Source: an uncultured Pseudomonadales bacterium (GTDB lineage Bacteria; Pseudomonadota; Gammaproteobacteria; Pseudomonadales; CANNCY01). From it: a stretch of DNA of 64,000 nt. Positions 43,474 through 52,383 of this stretch are shown one piece after another (within the stretch, counting starts at the first letter, position 1; the number at the start of each line of letters is the position of its first letter). Below the pieces are notes generated by a model. It ran no database searches and had not been told where the DNA came from. It worked only from the letters and a program-made list of their open reading frames with translations. The stretch covers positions 434,001 to 498,000 of the forward strand of contig CANNCY010000003.1 in NCBI GenBank assembly GCA_947503335.1, read 5' to 3'. Position numbers and translations under genes: made by a program.

Positions 43474-44297
43474 GGGGTATCGTTTAAAGCCTGTGCGATC
43501 AATTTAAACGCATCACTTTGGGGATGAATCAAATCAAAATGACCGCCACCGGCAACCCATAGCGCGGTGGCGCTATAAAGATTTGCATAATCAGGTGCAA
43601 CGATAGTGTCGGCATCGCCCTGAATCAAAACAGTATTAGGATGCAGTGGTTGCTCGGCTGGATTGGCTGCCATATAAGCCAGTGGCACGTCTTTGGTTTC
43701 GCCACCCATAAAGCTTGGGGTAGCCGTTTCGCAACTGTTGCTTCCGCGGCTGTATTCAGCGATATCGGTAATGGCGGCTAGGCCTACCACGCGCTCTATA
43801 TTGATTGATGAGTGTTCAAAGGCGCCGCCAGCCAGTACTGCAAGATGCCCGCCTGCTGAGTGGCCCATTAGCGAAACGCGGTTAAGGTTTAAGGGGGCGT
43901 CGATAGCATCGAGGTGCCCGATACCAGCCAGTACATCGTGATAGGTGCCAGGCCAACCGCCACCTTTGTCGCCGGTGCGACGATACTCAAGGCTAAATAC
44001 CGCATAGCCAAGGTCAGCAATAGCTTGGGTGATGGTGTAGGTATGTTTGATATCAAAGGCGTTTAGCCAGCAGCCGCCGTGGATAAACACTACTACCGGC
44101 AATTTAGACTTACCCTGATATGAAGACGGTAACCATAACTCGCCATATTGTAATGGGTCGTTACCGTAGGCATGTTTTGAAACAGGCGATGGCTGGGGCA
44201 GGGCGAGTACATCGCCATAGCCTAACCCCAGCTTGGGTTCGGCTGGTTCAGAGGGCGCTATCAGTGCGCCCAGCAATACCGCCGCTAACAGGTTCAT
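43470..44297 (-). CDS. Alpha/beta hydrolase, probable N-formylkynurenine formamidase
   Basis: The 275-residue secreted-looking protein (hydrophobic N-terminus) has PVVVFIHGGCWLNAF (HGG-x-W motif of the esterase/formamidase group) and nucleophile elbow MGHSAGGHLA. A late GGGHFDLIHPQS gives the histidine. Together with the neighbouring kynureninase this points to N-formylkynurenine formamidase, hydrolysing formylkynurenine to kynurenine; general esterase activity is the alternative. It starts 2 bp after the transporter gene and overlaps kynU. Confidence 0.78.
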   Translation of the reverse strand: MNLLAAVLLGALIAPSEPAEPKLGLGYGDVLALPQPSPVSKHAYGNDPLQYGELWLPSSYQGKSKLPVVVFIHGGCWLNAFDIKHTYTITQAIADLGYAVFSLEYRRTGDKGGGWPGTYHDVLAGIGHLDAIDAPLNLNRVSLMGHSAGGHLAVLAGGAFEHSSINIERVVGLAAITDIAEYSRGSNSCETATPSFMGGETKDVPLAYMAANPAEQPLHPNTVLIQGDADTIVAPDYANLYSATALWVAGGGHFDLIHPQSDAFKLIAQALNDTP

Positions 44298-44299
44298 GG

Positions 44300-45655
44300 T
44301 TAGAACAGGTTAACCGTTTGCGCTAGCACTAACAGAATAAGTGCTGGGCAGAAGAACTTTACGTACGTAGGCCAAATCTTCATAAATAGGCTGTTGCGCA
44401 CTTCGGGGGCGCCTTCGGCGATCGACTCGATAAGCGAGTTGCGATGCCAGATCCAGCCAACAAAGATACATAGGCCAACACCCAACAGAGGTTGTAGCCA
44501 TACCGTAGCGGTATCAACTACCAAGCCAAATAGCGCGCCAAAGTTGAACACGATTAGCGAGCTTAGCGCTAAAATCAGTGAGCCGGCAACTTGGGTGGCA
44601 CGAACACGGGTCATGCCACGTTGTTCGATTAGATAGCTAACAGGTACTTCTAGCATAGAGATAGAACTGGTCAGCGCCGCAATGCTCATCAAGGCAAAAA
44701 ACGCGAACGCTACGATCATGCCAATGCTGCCCATCGAGTCAAACAGGCTAGGTAACACCTGCAAAATAAGATCGGGGCCAGCAATTAAACTGCCTGCTTC
44801 GTTATAGATTTCGGTACCGGCAGCCTGAGCCACAAACAACGCAGGAATAATCAAAAGACCGGCAGTAAACGCGATGCCTACGTCGATTAGCGCAAGACTA
44901 GCGCCAAGCTTAGGTAGGTTTTCTTGTTTGCTAAGGTACGAGCCGTATACCAGCATAGTGCCCACACCCAAGCTTAGGCTAAAGAATGATTGGCCTAGTG
45001 CGTTAAGCAACAGGTCAGTATTGATGTCAGCAATATTGGGTACTAGGTATACCTGTAAGCCGGTCATCGCACCTGGCTGGGTCATTACGTAAATGATCAG
45101 AACAACCAGCAGGGTGAGCAGCGATGGCATTAAACGGCTGCTCCACTTTTCGATGCCGTTCTCGATGCCTTTCATGATGATCAGCATCGTGAGCGCACTG
45201 AAGATAGCAGTAAAGAACCACCAGTTGCCTGGGTTGTCAGGTGAACCACTAGTTAGCCATGCTTCAACGCCAGTTAAGCCAGTGATCTGAGCTACCGGCA
45301 CAAACAGGTAGCTAAGCATCCAGCCGGCAACGATGGCGTAAAACGACAGAATCATCGCCGCGGTGATTACGCCGCCAAGGCCCACCGTACGCGCAGCGAT
45401 ACGACTTGCAGTGCCATTGGCCAATTTGTCTAACGCGCCTACCACGTTACTTTGAGTGTGGCGTCCAATGGTAAGTTCGGCCATCAGGGCAGGGTAGGCA
45501 AGCAAGAAAGTAAGAATCAGATAAACGGCTACAAAGGCGCCACCACCGCTTTCGGCAGTGTTAGTAGGAAAGCTCCAAATGTTACCTAGGCCTACAGCAG
45601 AACCAGCAGCTGCCATCAAGAATCCGAAACGTGAAGAAAACTGACCACGTTGCAT
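44300..45655 (-). CDS. Sodium-dependent NSS/SNF family amino-acid transporter
   Basis: The 451-residue membrane protein has about 11-12 helices and the NSS/LeuT opening FGFLMAAAGSAVGLGNIWSFP with the sodium-site GSAVGLGN. SFFSLSLGVGTMLVYGSYL is the helix-6 region. Its position directly before the formamidase and kynureninase genes suggests it imports tryptophan or kynurenine, an inference from context. The start is at a plain ATG 68 bp after the smpB stop. Confidence 0.92.
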   Translation of the reverse strand: MQRGQFSSRFGFLMAAAGSAVGLGNIWSFPTNTAESGGGAFVAVYLILTFLLAYPALMAELTIGRHTQSNVVGALDKLANGTASRIAARTVGLGGVITAAMILSFYAIVAGWMLSYLFVPVAQITGLTGVEAWLTSGSPDNPGNWWFFTAIFSALTMLIIMKGIENGIEKWSSRLMPSLLTLLVVLIIYVMTQPGAMTGLQVYLVPNIADINTDLLLNALGQSFFSLSLGVGTMLVYGSYLSKQENLPKLGASLALIDVGIAFTAGLLIIPALFVAQAAGTEIYNEAGSLIAGPDLILQVLPSLFDSMGSIGMIVAFAFFALMSIAALTSSISMLEVPVSYLIEQRGMTRVRATQVAGSLILALSSLIVFNFGALFGLVVDTATVWLQPLLGVGLCIFVGWIWHRNSLIESIAEGAPEVRNSLFMKIWPTYVKFFCPALILLVLAQTVNLF

Positions 45656-45722
45656 AATGAGTCTCTTTATATTGTTTTTGTAATGATGGGCAAAGACTAC
45701 CCCAATTAAGGGGCAATGTCAG

Positions 45723-46196
45723 TTATCCGTTGCGCATGATTCGCTGTTTTTGACGGTCCCAGTCGCGCTGTTTTTCGGTATCGCGCTTGTCGTGGTCTTT
45801 CTTACCCTTACCAATGGCGATATCTAGCTTAACCAAGTGCGCCTTCCAATGAAGGTTGGTGGCCACGCAGGTGTAACCCTTTTGGTTAACGGCCTCAAAT
45901 ATTTTGGCGAGTTCACGGGCATGCAATAATAGTTTGCGCGGGCGAGCGGGCTCAGCGACGTAGTGGGTACTTACTGTCTTGAGCGGAGTGATAGTGCAGT
46001 TGTGTAGCCAAGCCTCACCCTGATGAAGCTGAATAAAGCTTTCACTTAGGTTGACCTTGCCTTCACGTAGGGCTTTTACCTCCCATCCCATCAACTGCAG
46101 GCCGGCTTCGTTATGGTCTGACAGGTGATAGTCAAACTTAGCGCGACGGTTGGTGGCGATGGTGTTACTGCTTTGTTTCGGTTTTTTCTTAGCCAT
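45723..46196 (-). CDS. smpB: SmpB, tmRNA-binding protein
   Basis: From the ATG at 46196 the protein has 157 residues. Motifs of SmpB are clear: TIATNRRAKFDYHLSDHNEAGLQLMGWEVKALREGKVNLSESF, and the C-terminal GKGKKDHDKRDTEKQRDWDRQKQRIMR tail that reaches into the mRNA channel. SmpB carries tmRNA to stalled ribosomes. The frame extends two codons upstream to a TTG, which I reject in favour of the ATG. TATAAT lies nine bases upstream of the start (46205-46210 on the other strand), possibly the -10 box of a very short leader. Confidence 0.95.
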   Translation of the reverse strand: MAKKKPKQSSNTIATNRRAKFDYHLSDHNEAGLQLMGWEVKALREGKVNLSESFIQLHQGEAWLHNCTITPLKTVSTHYVAEPARPRKLLLHARELAKIFEAVNQKGYTCVATNLHWKAHLVKLDIAIGKGKKDHDKRDTEKQRDWDRQKQRIMRNG

Positions 46197-46289
46197 AGCC
46201 AAGCATTATACAAAGTATTTGGGCTGCGCCCATGTAAATATGAGGTGGCTTTGATATTGTGGGCTCTTAGTTAAGTATTAGAGACTGTT

Positions 46290-47096
46290 ATGGCAACGCA
46301 TTTTATTGACTTGATTCATCAGGTTGCACAGGTAAACGAGGGCGAGTATACCGCGCAGGTAACCAATGATTGGTTGCAGGGGCGTACTACCTTTGGTGGC
46401 CTATCAGCCGCATTAGCCTACCGAGCTGTTCAATTGCACTTGGGCCAGCACCTACCGCTGCGCGGCGTAAGTGTGCAGTTTATGGGGCCTGTGGGCGAAG
46501 GTGAGGTGTCTATCAAGGTCGACACCCTACGCCAAGGTAAGTCGGTTACCTTTATTCAAGCGGTGCTTACCCAGAACGATCGTGCCGGATTAATGATTCA
46601 AGCAGCGTTAGGCGCCGGCCGTGACTCGATGATTGGCGTTGATGCGCCGGTTTTAGCCGATGTGCCTCCTGTTGAACAGTCGTTTATGCTCCCTAAAGAG
46701 TTTGATGGCAAACCTAAGTTTACCTCTCATTTTGACATGGCCTGGGCGGTGGGCACTGGGCCAATGACCGGTCACGACTCGCCCAAGTGTGGTTGTTGGG
46801 TGCGTTTAGACGAACCTCATGCGATCGACGAGCCTTACTTAATCGCGTTGATGGATATCCTGCCCCCAGCGGTGGTGCAGATGTTTACAAAGCCTGCACC
46901 TATCTCAACCCTAACTTGGCATATGACCCCGTTAACAGATATTGCAGCTAGTGGGTTTAAGCAGGGCGATTGGTGGTATGTAGAGCTAGATTCTGACGGC
47001 TGTAAAGAGGGTTATTCGCAGCAGGTAGCTACGTTGTATCACGAATCGGGAGTTGCAGTAGCTACTAGCCATCAGTCGGTAGCGATCTTTGCTTAG
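46290..47096 (+). CDS. Acyl-CoA thioesterase (TesB-like, double hotdog)
   Basis: The 268-residue protein fits the two-hotdog thioesterase group: WLQGRTTFGGLSAALAYRAV in the first fold, SVQFMGPVGEGEVSI, and a second fold with FDMAWAVGTGPMTGHDS and ISTLTWHMTPL. Such enzymes hydrolyse acyl-CoA to free acid and CoA. It stands alone between smpB (divergent) and the terminator shared with the convergent transporter. Confidence 0.85.
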   Translation: MATHFIDLIHQVAQVNEGEYTAQVTNDWLQGRTTFGGLSAALAYRAVQLHLGQHLPLRGVSVQFMGPVGEGEVSIKVDTLRQGKSVTFIQAVLTQNDRAGLMIQAALGAGRDSMIGVDAPVLADVPPVEQSFMLPKEFDGKPKFTSHFDMAWAVGTGPMTGHDSPKCGCWVRLDEPHAIDEPYLIALMDILPPAVVQMFTKPAPISTLTWHMTPLTDIAASGFKQGDWWYVELDSDGCKEGYSQQVATLYHESGVAVATSHQSVAIFA

Positions 47097-47123
47097 GCGC
47101 TAGTTGCTTTTTAGCTTTGATAT

Positions 47124-47151
47124 AAAAAACGCGCCAATCGGCGCGTTTTTT
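47124..47151. terminator. Bidirectional terminator between convergent genes
   Basis: AAAAAACGCGCC is followed by AATC and GGCGCGTTTTTT, a G-C-rich stem flanked by A and T runs. It lies between the thioesterase and the convergent NSS transporter and can serve both. Confidence 0.9.
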
Positions 47152-47186
47152 ATAGGTCGTTGATCAGTGATCGAGCGCTGCGGCCC

Positions 47187-48605
47187 CTAGAACGGCAACA
47201 GGCTAGCTCCAAAGAACTTGATCGCTACGGTGTTCACGAAGATTACGAATAGTATCGCAGGAATAAACGTACCTAAGCTGAAATCAACGTATCTAGACAT
47301 CTTGGTCTTGTTGAACGCTTCGCTATCTCGACCCAGTTCGGCGTGAAAGTTTTGTTTCTTCCACTTATAGATCACAAAGATACAGATCAAGAAGCCGTTT
47401 AGCGGCAAGATCGTGTCATAGAAAACGTCATATACTAGGTCGAACATCGACTTAGACGCACCTGCGTAGCTAGTTAAGCTGGTTAGCCACTCTACCTTAC
47501 CAAAGCTTACCGCACAGGCGATTGCCAAGATGCCTTCGGTCGCAAGTAGCACCATCAAGGCCTTGCGGCGGCTCATGTTAAAGTTTTCGATAAAGCTAGA
47601 TACGGGTACTTCCATAATAGATACCAGCGACGTTACCGCTGCTACAAATACAAGTAAGAAGAACAGCGTAGCTACGATCGATGCGCCTACATAGCCGGTA
47701 GTGCCTTCTAGCGCTAAGAAGATCTTAGGTAGGTAGTTAAAGCTTAGTGACACCGAGCTGTTCGATAGCTCAGTTGGGTCAATGTCGGGTGCAAACGAGA
47801 AGATCGCTGGCAAGATCATTAGACCAGCAAAGAAAGCTACCGAGGTATCAGCAAGGGCTACTAGCTTGGCGTTGCCATAGATTGATTCACTGCGACGCAT
47901 GTACGAGCCGTAGGTGATCAAGATACCCATGCCTAAGCTTAGGCTAAAGAAAGCCTGCGATAATGCGCCACTTACGGTTTGCGCAGTTAGCTTGCTAAAG
48001 TCAGGAATCAAATAGTATTTAACACCCTCTACCGCGTTAGGAAGCGTCAATACATAGATCGTCAATGCTACTAGCAAGAAGAATAAAACGGGCATCATCA
48101 GTTTGGCTGCGCGCTCGATACCGCCTTTTACACCACCTAGCAAAATGCCGTTTACAACGATCGACACAATAATAAAGTGAATGAAAATGTCGTTTGAGTT
48201 AATAAACTCGCCAAAATAGCCTTCGCCGGCAAGTGATCTCAAATCGCCCGACACTGCGCCAAATAGATAGCCGCTGATCCAGATGGTGATCACCATGTAA
48301 AACACGCCGATCATAAATGGCGTGATAAAGGCGAGCCAGCCGGCAATGTTCCATGCACCGCCGCCTAGTGCTTTATAGGCACCTACTGGGTCTTTGTCGG
48401 TACGACGGCCCAGCGATAGTTCGGCCATCATGACTGGAATACAGATCGCCACAACAAAGATCGCGTAGATAAGTAGAAACGCACCGCCACCATTTTTAGC
48501 AGCGTTTACGGGGAATCCCACCAGGTTACCAATACCTACCGCAGAACCTGCGGCGGCAAGAATGAAGCCAAGGCGGCTTCCAAAATGTTCACGAGAAGCA
48601 GACAT
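47187..48605 (-). CDS. Sodium-dependent NSS/SNF family transporter
   Basis: The 472-residue membrane protein has about 12 helices and starts FGSRLGFILAAAGSAVGIGNLVGFP, the NSS sodium-binding signature. SQAFFSLSLGMGILITYGSYM marks helix 6. It is distinct from the transporter at 44300 by a much longer C-terminal part and different binding-site residues. Being a single gene, the substrate (amino acid or amine) cannot be inferred. Confidence 0.9.
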   Translation of the reverse strand: MSASREHFGSRLGFILAAAGSAVGIGNLVGFPVNAAKNGGGAFLLIYAIFVVAICIPVMMAELSLGRRTDKDPVGAYKALGGGAWNIAGWLAFITPFMIGVFYMVITIWISGYLFGAVSGDLRSLAGEGYFGEFINSNDIFIHFIIVSIVVNGILLGGVKGGIERAAKLMMPVLFFLLVALTIYVLTLPNAVEGVKYYLIPDFSKLTAQTVSGALSQAFFSLSLGMGILITYGSYMRRSESIYGNAKLVALADTSVAFFAGLMILPAIFSFAPDIDPTELSNSSVSLSFNYLPKIFLALEGTTGYVGASIVATLFFLLVFVAAVTSLVSIMEVPVSSFIENFNMSRRKALMVLLATEGILAIACAVSFGKVEWLTSLTSYAGASKSMFDLVYDVFYDTILPLNGFLICIFVIYKWKKQNFHAELGRDSEAFNKTKMSRYVDFSLGTFIPAILFVIFVNTVAIKFFGASLLPF

Positions 48606-48724
48606 TAGATACCCTTATTTAATTAGTAGTTGGGTCTGAAATACCCGCGCATAATAACAACTATTGTTGGTTAGGTCATGCAATCGCCTTATAATCTGCA
48701 ACTGATCTAAAATAAGAGTTTTCT

Positions 48725-49177
48725 GTGAAGTTAGAACGAACGGCCCTTTTGGCTTACCCACGTGAATGGGTGTATGAGCTAGTGAATGACGTTGAGCGAT
48801 ACCCTGAATACATCGAGGGCGTACAGTCTGTACGCATGATCGATCAGGGTAGCGATGATGATGGCGAGTTTCTAACCGCTGAGCTGCAGGTGAGCAAGTT
48901 TGGTATTGGCGCTACCTTTGCCACTAGCAATCGTATGCAATCACCTGAATGGATTCAGCTAAAGCTGCATTCGGGAGCATTAAAGTCGCTAACTGGGCGT
49001 TGGCAATTTGAGTCGCTTGCCCAAGGCAAAGCCACTAAAGTAAGTGTGGTGATAGAGTTTGAGGCAGGGCGGTTACTTGCCAGTGCAGCACAAAAAGTGG
49101 CTGACGTATTATGTGGCTCGGTTATTGATGCCCTTGAACGCCGGTTAGAGAAACTTCACGGCAAGCCCACATTTTAG
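48725..49177 (+). CDS. ratA: RatA, ribosome-associated START/Coq10-like protein
   Basis: The 150-residue protein has the START-like pattern of RatA: ERTALLAYPREWVYELVNDVERYPEYIEGVQSVRMI, and a C-terminal helix AAQKVADVLCGSVIDALERRL. The start is GTG, with an AAGAG ribosome site. In E. coli the protein blocks 70S assembly. It is followed 23 bp later by rnfH, the standard ratA-rnfH order. Confidence 0.92.
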   Translation: MKLERTALLAYPREWVYELVNDVERYPEYIEGVQSVRMIDQGSDDDGEFLTAELQVSKFGIGATFATSNRMQSPEWIQLKLHSGALKSLTGRWQFESLAQGKATKVSVVIEFEAGRLLASAAQKVADVLCGSVIDALERRLEKLHGKPTF

Positions 49178-49200
49178 GGCGTACTAGTTAAGGAGTACAG

Positions 49201-49530
49201 GTGATTAACATTGAAGTGGCCTATGCGCTACCAGATAAGCAAGTGATAAAAGCGGTGCAGGTGCCAGAGGGTACACTTGCTCAAGATGTGGTTGCATTAA
49301 GTGGTATTGAGGCCGAATTTGCCGGCGAAGATATGGCTGAGGCAAAGTTAGGGTTATTCGGCAAAGCCTTAACGGGCGCCGAGTCGCCTGATAAATACGC
49401 AGTTCGTGAAGGCGATCGTATCGAGATTTATCGCCCGTTAATATCAGACCCAAAAGAAGTTCGCCGCAGAAGAGCAGCAGAGGCAGCTGCGCGTGCGGCA
49501 GCTGCTGAAGAAGGAAAAGAGGCTAATTAG
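49201..49530 (+). CDS. rnfH: RnfH family ubiquitin-like protein
   Basis: The 109-residue protein has a beta-grasp fold pattern (INIEVAYALPDKQVIKAVQVPEGTLAQDVVALSGI) and the family's KLGLFGKALTGAESPDKYAVREGDRIEIYRPLISDPKEVRRRRA end. The start is GTG after GGAGTACAG. It follows ratA in a two-gene operon and overlaps the convergent bamE by four bases. Function is unknown. Confidence 0.92.
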   Translation: MINIEVAYALPDKQVIKAVQVPEGTLAQDVVALSGIEAEFAGEDMAEAKLGLFGKALTGAESPDKYAVREGDRIEIYRPLISDPKEVRRRRAAEAAARAAAAEEGKEAN

Positions 49531-49853
49531 CGTTTTTCGGCGTCGCCTTCGATACCAATTACTTGGTCACCCTTAAAGGTGATGACAACTTTAGCCTGTT
49601 TTGTTTGGCCTGAAGAATCGCGGCGGCTGTAGTAGTAGTCCCAGCGGTCTTGGTCGAAAGTATCTAGTGCTAATGGGGTGCCCATTACATAGCGTACCTG
49701 CTTGCGGGTCATGCCTAGCTCTAGCTTGTCGACATCGCTTTGCTCAATTACGTTGCCCTGTTCGATGGCAAGTTTGTACACAGCGAAACGCTGACAGCCG
49801 GTTGTGGTGGCGATAGTTGCAATTAATGCTAGCAATAGAGCAATTTTTTTCAT
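49527..49853 (-). CDS. bamE: BamE (SmpA/OmlA) outer-membrane assembly lipoprotein
   Basis: From the ATG at 49853 the protein has 108 residues with a lipobox TTGC. The BamE domain is seen in VDKLELGMTRKQVRYVMGTPLALDTFDQDRWDYYYSRR. BamE helps the BAM complex insert outer-membrane beta-barrels. The start has a GGAAG ribosome site; a longer frame to 49865 lacks one. It is divergent from fur with 83 bp between. Confidence 0.93.
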   Translation of the reverse strand: MKKIALLLALIATIATTTGCQRFAVYKLAIEQGNVIEQSDVDKLELGMTRKQVRYVMGTPLALDTFDQDRWDYYYSRRDSSGQTKQAKVVITFKGDQVIGIEGDAEKR

Positions 49854-49936
49854 GGGTACTTCCACAGAACAGATTGAGAGGGGATAATAGCCAAATCCCT
49901 ACAAATTATAAACATCTTATTAAAAGCGAGTAACCT

Positions 49937-50338
49937 ATGGAACAGCGTGATCTAAGAAAACTTGGCCTTAAGGTAACCCTGCCACGAGTTAAGATTCTAG
50001 AATTGCTCGAAAGTTCAACCGAGCGCCATCTTAGCGCCGAAGATGTTTATAAAATGCTGCTTGAAGGTGGAGAAGAGATTGGCTTGGCAACGGTATACCG
50101 CGTGTTGACTCAGTTTGAGACCGCTGGCCTAGTAGAGCGTCACAACTTTGACGGCAATCATGCAGTGTTTGAGCTAGTACAAGACGAGCACCATGACCAC
50201 ATGGTTTGTCTAGATTCTGGCAAAGTGATCGAATTTCATAACGAAGATATCGAGCGCATTCAGCACGAAATTGCCGAAAAGTATGGTTATGAGTTAGTAG
50301 ATCACAACCTAGTGCTTTACGTTAAACCTAAGTCTTAA
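49937..50338 (+). CDS. fur: Ferric uptake regulator Fur
   Basis: The 133-residue protein has the winged helix LKVTLPRVKILELLESSTERHLSAEDVYKMLLEGGEEIGLATVYRVLTQFETAGLVERHNFDG and the metal site EHHDHMVCLDSGKVIEFHNEDIE. Only one cysteine is found where E. coli Fur has the C-x-x-C structural zinc pair (here C-L-D-S), and the C-terminus is short. The same state is known for Pseudomonas-type Fur, so the protein is probably functional. It represses iron-uptake genes when iron is plentiful. Its end overlaps recN by four bases. Confidence 0.95.
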   Translation: MEQRDLRKLGLKVTLPRVKILELLESSTERHLSAEDVYKMLLEGGEEIGLATVYRVLTQFETAGLVERHNFDGNHAVFELVQDEHHDHMVCLDSGKVIEFHNEDIERIQHEIAEKYGYELVDHNLVLYVKPKS

Positions 50339-52002
50339 TTATTCTCGAGCAGCGCTTTAGCCAAGGTGCTGCCGTCTTCTGCACTGCTAGTGCCCATCAT
50401 ACGAGCGATCTCTTGAATGCGCTCGTCGGCATCAACGTATTTCAACTGCGTTGTGGCGATATCATTAACCAACTGTTTGCCAATTGATACCTGTTGCGAC
50501 GCCTTGGCTGCTACTTGCGCCAAGTGGGTTACAGCCAACACCTGGCTGTGGCTGCCTAGTTCGGCTAATAGTTCGCCCACGATATGACCGGTTTCACCGC
50601 CGATACCCGAATCAACCTCGTCAAAGATCATAGTCGGTACGTTGCCCGCAGCCTGTGTCACAGTTTGTAACGCCAAGCTAATACGCGACAGTTCACCACC
50701 CGAGGCGACTTTGCCAACCGGCTTAGCCGGTGCCGCTGGCGAGGTTGCTAGGGCAAACCGAATATGTGTTACGCCTTGATCGCGAGGCGAGGGGCTGTCG
50801 GTGAGTTCAATCTGTACTTCGAAACGGGCCCCCTGCATACCTAGTTTGGCTAGGCATTGCTCGACTGCTTTACTGAGGTGTTTAGCCTGCTGCGCACGCT
50901 GCTTATGCAGTTTGCTAGCGGCGGCTTGCCAGTCTTGGTTAAGGGCGTCTAGCTCAAGCTGCAACGCTTTTACTTGGTCAGCGTTTTGCGATAGTGCCGC
51001 TTGTTGCTCTAGTAATGTTTGGTGATGCTCATTGAGCTGTTCGGGTAGTACCCGGTGTTTGCGCGCTACGTCGTAGATCACGCCAAGGCGCTGTTCTACC
51101 ACAGCCAAGCGCTGAGGGTCGGCCTCTAGTCGCTCGCCTAGAATTTGGGTTTCGCGGGCGGCCTCTTGTACCGCAATAAGGCCGTCGTTAAGGCAGCTAC
51201 TTAGATTGCTAACATCGATGCCACGGTTAGCAAGTTGGTCACTAAGGCTAAGGGCCTTGGCTAACATTGCCTCAAGGCTAGGTTGTTCAAAGTCTGAGCC
51301 GTCAAACAGTTGGTTCAGTGCTTCGGTATCTAAAATGGCCTCGTCAGCACTGCTTAGAACCTTTAGCTCGGCTTCAAGAAGGCTAAGTTCGTCAGCGCCT
51401 AGCTCTAATGCATCAAGCTCTTGTAACTGATACTGCAGTAGTTGGTGCCCGTTGCCTGTGTGTTCTTGCTGCATTAGGGCGGCCAACTGCTGATTACGTG
51501 CGCGCCAGTCGCGGCTGATCTGTTTAACTCGCCCAGCGTCTTGGTCTAGGTCGGCAAAATGATCGAGTAGGGCGAGTTGATACTGCTCGTTATCTAGGCG
51601 GGTGTGTTCGTGTTGGCTGTGGATGTGCACCAGTGATGGGGTTAGCTGCTTTAGCAGACTGATAGGGCTGCTAACACCATTGATAAACGCCTTTGAGCGG
51701 CCGTCTTTGTTGATGACGCGGCGCAGAGTTAGTTGATCGCCATCGATTAGTTCGTGCTCGTCAAGCCAGGCGTTAACTGAGGGGAGGCTAGATACGTCGA
51801 AGGTGGCGCTGATATCTGCCTTTGCTTGGCCGTGACGTACACGATCGGCGTCGGCACGTTCGCCTGCGATCATCGCGATGGCGCCCAATAGCACAGATTT
51901 ACCTGCCCCCGTCTCGCCCGTTAAAGCGGTGGTGCCGGTATGCAGATCTAGATCAAGCGAATCTACGGTTGTTAAATTGCGAATGCTTAAATGCGTAAGC
52001 AT
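50335..52002 (-). CDS. recN: RecN, SMC-like DNA repair ATPase
   Basis: The 555-residue protein starts MLTHLSIRNLTTVDSLDLDL with Walker A TGETGAGKSVLLGAI. A long coiled-coil centre with HSQHEHTRL follows, then PVGKVASGGELSRISLALQTV (signature) and TMIFDEVDSGIGGE (Walker B). RecN helps double-strand break repair. The gene is convergent with fur by a 4-base overlap and 67 bp after the small lipoprotein gene. Confidence 0.95.
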   Translation of the reverse strand: MLTHLSIRNLTTVDSLDLDLHTGTTALTGETGAGKSVLLGAIAMIAGERADADRVRHGQAKADISATFDVSSLPSVNAWLDEHELIDGDQLTLRRVINKDGRSKAFINGVSSPISLLKQLTPSLVHIHSQHEHTRLDNEQYQLALLDHFADLDQDAGRVKQISRDWRARNQQLAALMQQEHTGNGHQLLQYQLQELDALELGADELSLLEAELKVLSSADEAILDTEALNQLFDGSDFEQPSLEAMLAKALSLSDQLANRGIDVSNLSSCLNDGLIAVQEAARETQILGERLEADPQRLAVVEQRLGVIYDVARKHRVLPEQLNEHHQTLLEQQAALSQNADQVKALQLELDALNQDWQAAASKLHKQRAQQAKHLSKAVEQCLAKLGMQGARFEVQIELTDSPSPRDQGVTHIRFALATSPAAPAKPVGKVASGGELSRISLALQTVTQAAGNVPTMIFDEVDSGIGGETGHIVGELLAELGSHSQVLAVTHLAQVAAKASQQVSIGKQLVNDIATTQLKYVDADERIQEIARMMGTSSAEDGSTLAKALLENN

Positions 52003-52069
52003 GCTGCTAACCCACTCATTATTTGATGGTGGTTATTTATACAGTAGTTTTGCCTGTGGGTGCAAGTTT

Positions 52070-52255
52070 TTACGTTTCGCGCTTTTCGGGTTGGTCTTCT
52101 GGCTGCGCGTCTACCTGTACCGTTTGTTGGCTTTCATTGAGTTGGTTAAGCATGTGTATCGCAGCAACGGTACAGCCCGTCAACTGTGGCGCTGCAAGGG
52201 TTAGTAGGGCGGCTGCAAACATCGCTCGATACTTGCTTAGGCTAAGTTTGATCAT
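52070..52255 (-). CDS. Small hypothetical lipoprotein
   Basis: The 61-residue product has a hydrophobic signal and lipobox LTGC (cysteine 28), then a polar tail (NQLNESQQTVQVDAQPEDQPEKRE) with no motif. It lies between recN and grpE, divergent from grpE. The coding call rests on the complete lipoprotein signal; function is unknown. Confidence 0.55.
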   Translation of the reverse strand: MIKLSLSKYRAMFAAALLTLAAPQLTGCTVAAIHMLNQLNESQQTVQVDAQPEDQPEKRET

Positions 52256-52315
52256 TGCAGTAACTCATTTTTGTACATCCTACTTTGAGTGTATGCAAAA
52301 AATTTCACATAAGGG

Positions 52316-52343
52316 CTTGAAACCCCAGAACTCGCCCCTATTT
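52316..52343 (+). promoter_or_regulatory. Sigma32-type heat-shock promoter of grpE
   Basis: CTTGAAA (52316-52322) and CCCCTATTT (52335-52343) fit the heat-shock -35 and -10 consensus (CTTGAAA, CCCCATnT), with 13 bases between CTTGAA and CCCC. It lies 41 bp upstream of the grpE start. An ACTCGCCC octamer overlaps the start of the -10 box (52330-52337). Confidence 0.85.
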
Positions 52344-52383
52344 AGCACTTATCACAAAATTTAAGCAGTTATGGAGTAACCGC

